NCBI GenBank assembly: GCA_023402395.1
Contig: JAEYGI010000062.1
Coordinates: forward strand, 38,434 to 102,433
Direction of reading: 5' to 3'
Length of the DNA: 64,000 bases
DNA from: Bacillota bacterium
GTDB taxonomy: Bacteria; Bacillota; UBA4882; UBA8346
The notes under the pieces were generated by a model. That model was not told the DNA's origin. It saw only the letters and a program-made list of their open reading frames with translations, and did not search any database. Positions 60,213-64,000 of this stretch are shown in pieces; the stretch's first letter is position 1, and every line of letters starts with the position of its first letter. The position numbers and the translations under genes were made by a program.

Positions 60213-62057
60213 TTATCGCCCCACACCGCAGCAGCCACCGCCTCCTTGATTGACGGGCCGGTAGGCTTTGACCTCGTTGCGGATGGCGTTCAAATCCACC
60301 CGGTTGAGATCGTCCACTACTTTCACATACCCGTTGATCATTCCCATCCAGCAACGGAAAGTGAAGTTTTGGGTGATCTCCAGTTCCGGGGTTTCGAGTT
60401 GGCCGGCGCTCAGGTCGAGCTGGCCGCCGTATTCCGGAAACTGAACCACGTAGTTGCAGCCGTTCAGCTTCTCCGGATTGAATTTAATTTTGGCTTTGGT
60501 GCCGCGCTGCAAAACCACGACCGCCGGCGCATATCCTTCATCATTGACGATGATCGTCGCATTTTGAACCCCGCCGGCGATCTGAGCCAGGACAATCTGG
60601 TCGGTCGGAATGTTTCCGTTGAAAAACTTGGTCGCTTTACTTCCGTCCGAGCAACAAGCGCCTCCCCCGAAAGATCCGGCCGCGCCGCCGCCGGATTGCA
60701 AATCTGCGACGGAGGCTTGGGTAAGATCGGGCACGACCTTGATGTAACTGGTGATCATCCCCATCCAGCAGGAGTAGGCAATGGTTCCGGATGCGTCCGG
60801 CGTGAACTCGATGACATTGTCGCCGGGAACCAAACGTTTCTCAAGCTTATATTTAGGAACAATGATCGGGTTATTGCAGCCGTTCAGATCGTCCGCCTTG
60901 GCCTTGATGATCCACCGGACCGGAATCCCCTGCTGCACCACAATCGGGGCATACCGGCCCGACTCAATCACCGTGGTCACGGTTTGCAAGTTTCCTTCGA
61001 TCGTGGCGATGCTGCCGCCGGACCCCGGCGCGGCCACGCTCACGCCGGAGAGGCTAAGGCCGCGGCCCATCATCATTACGCCCAGAATAATTACCAGGAT
61101 CGCGCTGACTTTGAGCATCCGGTGCGTAAACTTGCCGCTCAGAAAGGAACTGAGCAGCCCGAACCCGAACATCAGCGGGACCGTCCCCAGACTGAAAAAA
61201 AACATCGAGGCCGCCCCGGCCAGGAAACTCCCCGTGCCCAAGGCGTACAACTGGATGGTTTGCAGCGGGCCGCAGGGCATCAGCCCATTCAACAGCCCCA
61301 CCAAAAACGGCCCGTGGGTGCCGCCGTCGCTGATCTTTTTCCCCAGAAACTTCGGCAGGCTGATATTGAAGCGCCGCAGCCCTGGAAAAAGGTTCAACAT
61401 ATTAATCCCGATGACCACCATCAGCAATCCGGAGACGATCGCCACGATTCCCTTGGCCGGGCCGGAGAAACTGACCGCCGAGCCTAAAGCGCCGGCCAGC
61501 CCGCCCACGATGGTATAGGAGAGCACCCGTCCGCCGTTATAAAGCAGGCTTGGTTTGAATTTGGCGAACTGCGGCGCTTGCGCGTCGCCGGCCGGCGCCT
61601 GGGATACGCATTGTGAAATGTTGATTCCGCCGCACATGGCGATACAATGCAATGAGGTCAAAAGCCCGACCACGAACAGCAGGCCGTATCCCATCGACTG
61701 ATCGACCTGCGGGATGAAGTTAAAGCCTACGGTCGAACGGATAATCCAATAAACCGCGAACAAAACGATGCCGATCCCCAACAATTGATTGATCGTCAGC
61801 CGATCGGATTTGGAATCGGCCGCTCCCGCTCCCTGTCCGGGCAGCACCTGATAACCGGCTTGCTCGATGGCGGCCGTCAGTTGTTCCGGCTTGACCCGGG
61901 CTTCATCGATAATCACGGTCACATCGGCCCGGGCAAACGATGCTTTGGCGCTGACCACCCCGTTAATCCTTGATAACGCCTTTTCGATCCGAAGCTCGCA
62001 AGCGGCGCAGGACATCCCGCCGATGGCTAGGTTTATCGTTCTTTCCCGACTGTTCAT
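60213..62057 (-). CDS. HMA - SafE/TauE membrane - double cupredoxin fusion protein
   Basis: A 614-residue fusion. Residues 1-75 are an HMA domain with GMSCAACELRIE. Residues about 90-350 are a SafE/TauE-like membrane domain (GLLTSLHCIAMCGGIN, GLLNGLMPCGPLQTIQLYALG) with cysteines in membrane segments. Residues about 360-450 and 510-600 are two cupredoxin-like domains, each with LNGCN early and a late copper-ligand segment: YSCWMGMITSYIKV and FRCWMGMINGYVKV. Cys-rich linkers GGGACCSDG and GGGGCCGVG follow each. It probably moves or buffers copper at the membrane, handing it to outward-facing cupredoxin sites. Confidence 0.88.
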   Translation of the reverse strand: MNSRERTINLAIGGMSCAACELRIEKALSRINGVVSAKASFARADVTVIIDEARVKPEQLTAAIEQAGYQVLPGQGAGAADSKSDRLTINQLLGIGIVLFAVYWIIRSTVGFNFIPQVDQSMGYGLLFVVGLLTSLHCIAMCGGINISQCVSQAPAGDAQAPQFAKFKPSLLYNGGRVLSYTIVGGLAGALGSAVSFSGPAKGIVAIVSGLLMVVIGINMLNLFPGLRRFNISLPKFLGKKISDGGTHGPFLVGLLNGLMPCGPLQTIQLYALGTGSFLAGAASMFFFSLGTVPLMFGFGLLSSFLSGKFTHRMLKVSAILVIILGVMMMGRGLSLSGVSVAAPGSGGSIATIEGNLQTVTTVIESGRYAPIVVQQGIPVRWIIKAKADDLNGCNNPIIVPKYKLEKRLVPGDNVIEFTPDASGTIAYSCWMGMITSYIKVVPDLTQASVADLQSGGGAAGSFGGGACCSDGSKATKFFNGNIPTDQIVLAQIAGGVQNATIIVNDEGYAPAVVVLQRGTKAKIKFNPEKLNGCNYVVQFPEYGGQLDLSAGQLETPELEITQNFTFRCWMGMINGYVKVVDDLNRVDLNAIRNEVKAYRPVNQGGGGCCGVGR

Positions 62058-62107
62058 GCAGTAGTTCCTCCATTCCTACAATCCCAAACTCTATTGTAAA
62101 GTCCCGA

Positions 62108-62188
62108 TGTGAAGATAATATGAAGAAATCAAATCAATCCGGCCGTATCCCAAAAAGCCAAATTAACCGTCTCCACAAAATCTTCACA
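62108..62188. promoter_or_regulatory. Inverted pair of TGTGAAGAT sites in the divergent copper promoter
   Basis: TGTGAAGATAATATGAAG on the plus strand (62108-62125) and TGTGAAGATTTTGTGGAG on the minus strand (62188-62171). Each has two half-sites 11 bases apart, the usual OmpR-family arrangement. They face each other between the fusion gene and the DUF2318 gene, so the copper-block response regulator could control both. Confidence 0.6.
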
Positions 62189-62338
62189 AAAAATTGCTAT
62201 GCTGGACCACGAAGGCGTTGGCCCCCAAATCCCCGCCGCGGGCCGGAGGAAGTTCAACAGAGCCGGGGAAATCAGGGACAAAGCCATTCCAATGATTGAT
62301 CCATGGCGCGGTTACAATTCAAAAAAGGAGCTGACGAA

Positions 62339-62830
62339 ATGATCCGATTGGGATTTGGAACGATCCGACTCAGGATCGTCCTTCTCGTGGCATTGGTGGC
62401 GTTATCCGGAGCTTTTCTGGGGGGGAAAGTCTTTAACCGGGCCGCTGTCACGCAGGCGGCTTCCGGGGAAGATTTGAGAATTCTTAAAAGTCAAGTCTCC
62501 TCCACCGCCAAATTTTATCCGTATCGGGCCGGAAACACGTACATGGAAGTGATCGCTGTACGGGCCAGCGACGGCTCGATCCGTACCGCCCTGAACACTT
62601 GCCAGGTATGTTTCAATTCGGGCCGGGGTTATTATACCCAGGCAGGCAATGAGCTGGTCTGCAACAATTGCGGCAACCGGTTCCGGATCGATCAGGTCGA
62701 GGTGGTGCGGGGCGGCTGCAACCCGGTTCCGATCCTTAAGGAAAATAAGACCGACGACGGGAAATATATCGTGATCTCCAAGGATTTTCTCGATAAAACC
62801 AAGTCATTGTTCGCCCGCTGGAAACGTTGA
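62339..62830 (+). CDS. DUF2318-type exported/membrane protein with CxxC metal sites
   Basis: A 163-residue protein with an N-terminal hydrophobic helix (residues 8-30) and a DUF2318 domain: FYPYRAGNTYMEVIAVRASDGSIRTALNTCQVC, then ELVCNNCGNRF. The two CxxC pairs should bind a metal ion or a cluster. DUF2318 proteins often accompany iron or copper transport systems. The inner ATG at 62339 follows AAGGAG and is preferred over the ATG 36 bases earlier. Divergent from the copper fusion gene. Confidence 0.82.
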   Translation: MIRLGFGTIRLRIVLLVALVALSGAFLGGKVFNRAAVTQAASGEDLRILKSQVSSTAKFYPYRAGNTYMEVIAVRASDGSIRTALNTCQVCFNSGRGYYTQAGNELVCNNCGNRFRIDQVEVVRGGCNPVPILKENKTDDGKYIVISKDFLDKTKSLFARWKR

Positions 62831-62923
62831 TTTTTTTGGTGAAATACACTATATCGACATGGATTAATGGCAATTAAGCTTTCGAATCTGAAATATCAAT
62901 TAATTTGAGGAGGTAACCGTTGA

Positions 62924-63412
62924 ATGAGCATGACCCATTATATGGAGTTACTGGCCACCAATCAGCCGTGGAACCTGCTCTACTATATGGCGGTTCCGGT
63001 AGTGTTGGCCGAAGCGTTGGTGGCGATCGAATTCTTTCTTGTCTATCGTAAACAGACATCCGGCCCGCTGAAGACCGTCAGCAAGGTGATCACTATCGGG
63101 CTTGGCGCCTATTTTACCTTCGCCATTTTCTTCCGCCTGCTGTTCACGGCCATCCCGGGAATGCAGTGGCGGACCGTGGTTGACTTTATCGCGGTCTGGT
63201 CTTATCTGCTCGGCGTGGTGCCGTTGGCCGGCATGGCTTTATTGGAGCTGGGCTGGATTGGCAAGGCCAAAACGGCCGATGAGAAGATGAAACTCCATTT
63301 TGTGCTGCTGACCGTCTTTTTGGTCGTGGCCCATGTGGCGATGATCTTCGGGATGGTCAATCCGGAGATCGTGGCCAATTCCGGCGCGGCCGGGATGAAC
63401 TCGATGCCCTGA
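62924..63412 (+). CDS. Four-helix membrane protein associated with the copper block
   Basis: A 162-residue membrane protein with four helices (about residues 17-41, 52-75, 85-108 and 122-142). The tail is VNPEIVANSGAAGMNSMP, and the start MTHYMELLATNQPWNLLYYMAVPVVLAEAL is a conserved pattern I have seen in small membrane proteins next to metal-transport genes (DUF6803-like, from memory). Methionines and histidines in the first helix region could touch copper. Strong GAGGAGG before the ATG. Probably in one transcript with the DUF2318 gene. Confidence 0.7.
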   Translation: MSMTHYMELLATNQPWNLLYYMAVPVVLAEALVAIEFFLVYRKQTSGPLKTVSKVITIGLGAYFTFAIFFRLLFTAIPGMQWRTVVDFIAVWSYLLGVVPLAGMALLELGWIGKAKTADEKMKLHFVLLTVFLVVAHVAMIFGMVNPEIVANSGAAGMNSMP

Positions 63413-63442
63413 CCCGATTCGAATTTAATCCGTTTCACCGAA

Positions 63443-63466
63443 CGAGCCGGAACCATTTCCGGCTCG
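63443..63466 (+). terminator. Terminator after the four-helix protein gene
   Basis: CGAGCCGGAA-CCAT-TTCCGGCTCG followed by TCGGCTTTTATC. Confidence 0.75.
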
Positions 63467-63512
63467 TCGGCTTTTATCTATGGAATAGCGGCCGGAATCA
63501 AACTGCAACGCT

Positions 63513-63700
63513 CTATACGCCCAATTTCCCGCCAACCTTCGCGGTCCTCGTCCCAAACGCATCATTGACATACGTCGTCGACCCCATCGACCACAACCGG
63601 TTCGCCAGATCATACCCGAACGAGGTCACCCCTTGGCTCGCGCCGTTCAGATATATCGAATATAATCCTGGCGTACTGATGCTAATTTGACGTTGGCGCC
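63513..63700 (-). pseudogene. Remnant of an RHS/YD-repeat protein gene (C-terminal end)
   Basis: The minus strand reads GLYSIYLNGASQGVTSFGYD, then LANRLWSMGSTTYVNDAFG, TRTAKVGGKLGV and a stop at 63513. The pattern Y-D-x-A-N-R-L...Y-V-x-D-A-F-G-x-R is the YD repeat of RHS-type polymorphic toxins and wall-associated proteins. Only about 60 residues remain, with no start and no continuation upstream, so it is a fragment. Confidence 0.7.
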
Positions 63701-63737
63701 AATCTTTTTTCTTTTTGACCGATCAAAAAGAAACAAA

Positions 63738-63764
63738 AAATCGCCGGAACCAGCGTGGTTCCGG
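63738..63764 (-). terminator. Intrinsic terminator on the minus strand
   Basis: CCGGAACCA-CGC-TGGTTCCGG followed by CGATTTTTTGTTTC. A second palindrome TTTCTTTTTGA-CCGA-TCAAAAAGAAA (63708-63733) follows it. Confidence 0.75.
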
Positions 63765-63876
63765 TCCTCCTGCGATGCATCCGGTAATTGTTTTCGCCAT
63801 CCTGGCCTTCTGCTTGGCTACCGGGTTATGGCTTTCGATGTCCCCTCCGCTGGCGACCGCTGTTTTTCATCCGAGA

Positions 63877-63947
63877 TAGAGTAAGGAGCAGGGACAAACC
63901 TGCCCCTCCTCATCAAACCGGACATGAGGTTTTCCCTCATCCGGCTT
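63877..63947 (-). mobile_element. 3' end of a group II intron (domains V and VI), continuing past the window edge
   Basis: The minus strand at 63947-63915 has AAGCCGGATGAGGGAAAACC then TCATGTCCGGTTT: the catalytic AGC, a GAAA tetraloop and the bulged stem of domain V. It is followed by GATGAGGAGGGGCAGG-TTTG-TCCCTGCTCC, a domain VI hairpin, and TTACTCTAT, like the usual end of bacterial group II introns. The reverse transcriptase would lie to the right of the window. The exact splice site, near 63877, is approximate. Confidence 0.75.
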
Positions 63948-64000
63948 TCCGACATTCTTCACCTTCCGCATTCGTTCGTCCAGCAAGTTTCTCAAGGCCC

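Noticed and set aside
55190..62057. cso or cop operon under a CsoR or CopY repressor
   Set aside because: No CsoR or CopY gene and no CopY-type operator seen; a two-component system is present instead.

Overview
The window is moderately GC-rich chromosomal DNA from a Bacillota-like bacterium. The evidence is the regulatory RNA repertoire (two SAM-I riboswitches, a yybP-ykoY Mn riboswitch and a ydaO c-di-AMP riboswitch), a Bacillus-type LexA box, an AraR-type GntR/LacI arabinose regulator, KimA-type potassium transporters, TTG/GTG starts with strong AGGAGG sites, and intrinsic terminators. A deep-branching environmental lineage of the Limnochordia/Hydrogenispora type is my guess; nothing in the sequence proves it. 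No tRNA, rRNA, CRISPR array or complete prophage was seen.

Layout. 1-2.1 kb: the 3' end of nicotinate phosphoribosyltransferase, a small convergent lipoprotein gene, a 21-bp-period repeat array and a LolA-like exported protein. 2.1-7.7 kb: a LacI-controlled tripartite tricarboxylate transporter operon (TctC, M24-like protein, TctB, TctA) with a duplicated intergenic hairpin. 8-10.9 kb: a solitary contractile-tail sheath gene, an amidohydrolase and a flavodoxin. 11-13.2 kb: AraC regulator and mannonate dehydratase (hexuronate use). 13.4-13.8 kb: a second 21-bp array. 14-20.4 kb: a GltB-like FMN protein, a PIF1-like helicase with an SOS-type promoter, exported and membrane proteins of unknown function, and a membrane-anchored MutS-like ATPase.

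20.9-25.4 kb is a sulfur amino acid block: Rrf2 regulator, CysK, MetA and MetY. The two methionine genes are each led by a SAM-I riboswitch, and MetA carries Glu111, the residue expected for acetyl transfer, which fits the O-acetylhomoserine sulfhydrylase beside it. 25.4-27.3 kb: a Mn-riboswitch-controlled GDT1-type exporter and TcdA. 27.3-36.8 kb looks like a potassium/c-di-AMP island: two KimA paralogues (only one keeps the c-di-AMP aptamer), a response regulator, a KinB-like histidine kinase and a stand-alone KdpD sensor domain, with two nested palindromes between the last two genes.

37-53.4 kb is a pentose region. A four-gene sensory operon (Cache-domain membrane protein lacking a kinase, periplasmic binding protein, YesM-like kinase, YesN-like regulator) lies next to a YtfQRT-YjfF-type ABC importer. 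AraR, an AraA/FucI-fold isomerase, AraB and AraD follow on the other strand, with an AraR-like operator at the isomerase promoter.

53.7-63.4 kb: an exported protein, a DUF1624 membrane protein, and a copper block (kinase and regulator, CopZ, CopA, an HMA-SafE-double-cupredoxin fusion, and divergently a DUF2318 protein and a four-helix membrane protein). Inverted TGTGAAGAT sites lie in the divergent promoter. The right edge holds an RHS/YD-repeat gene remnant and the domain V-VI end of a group II intron running off the window.
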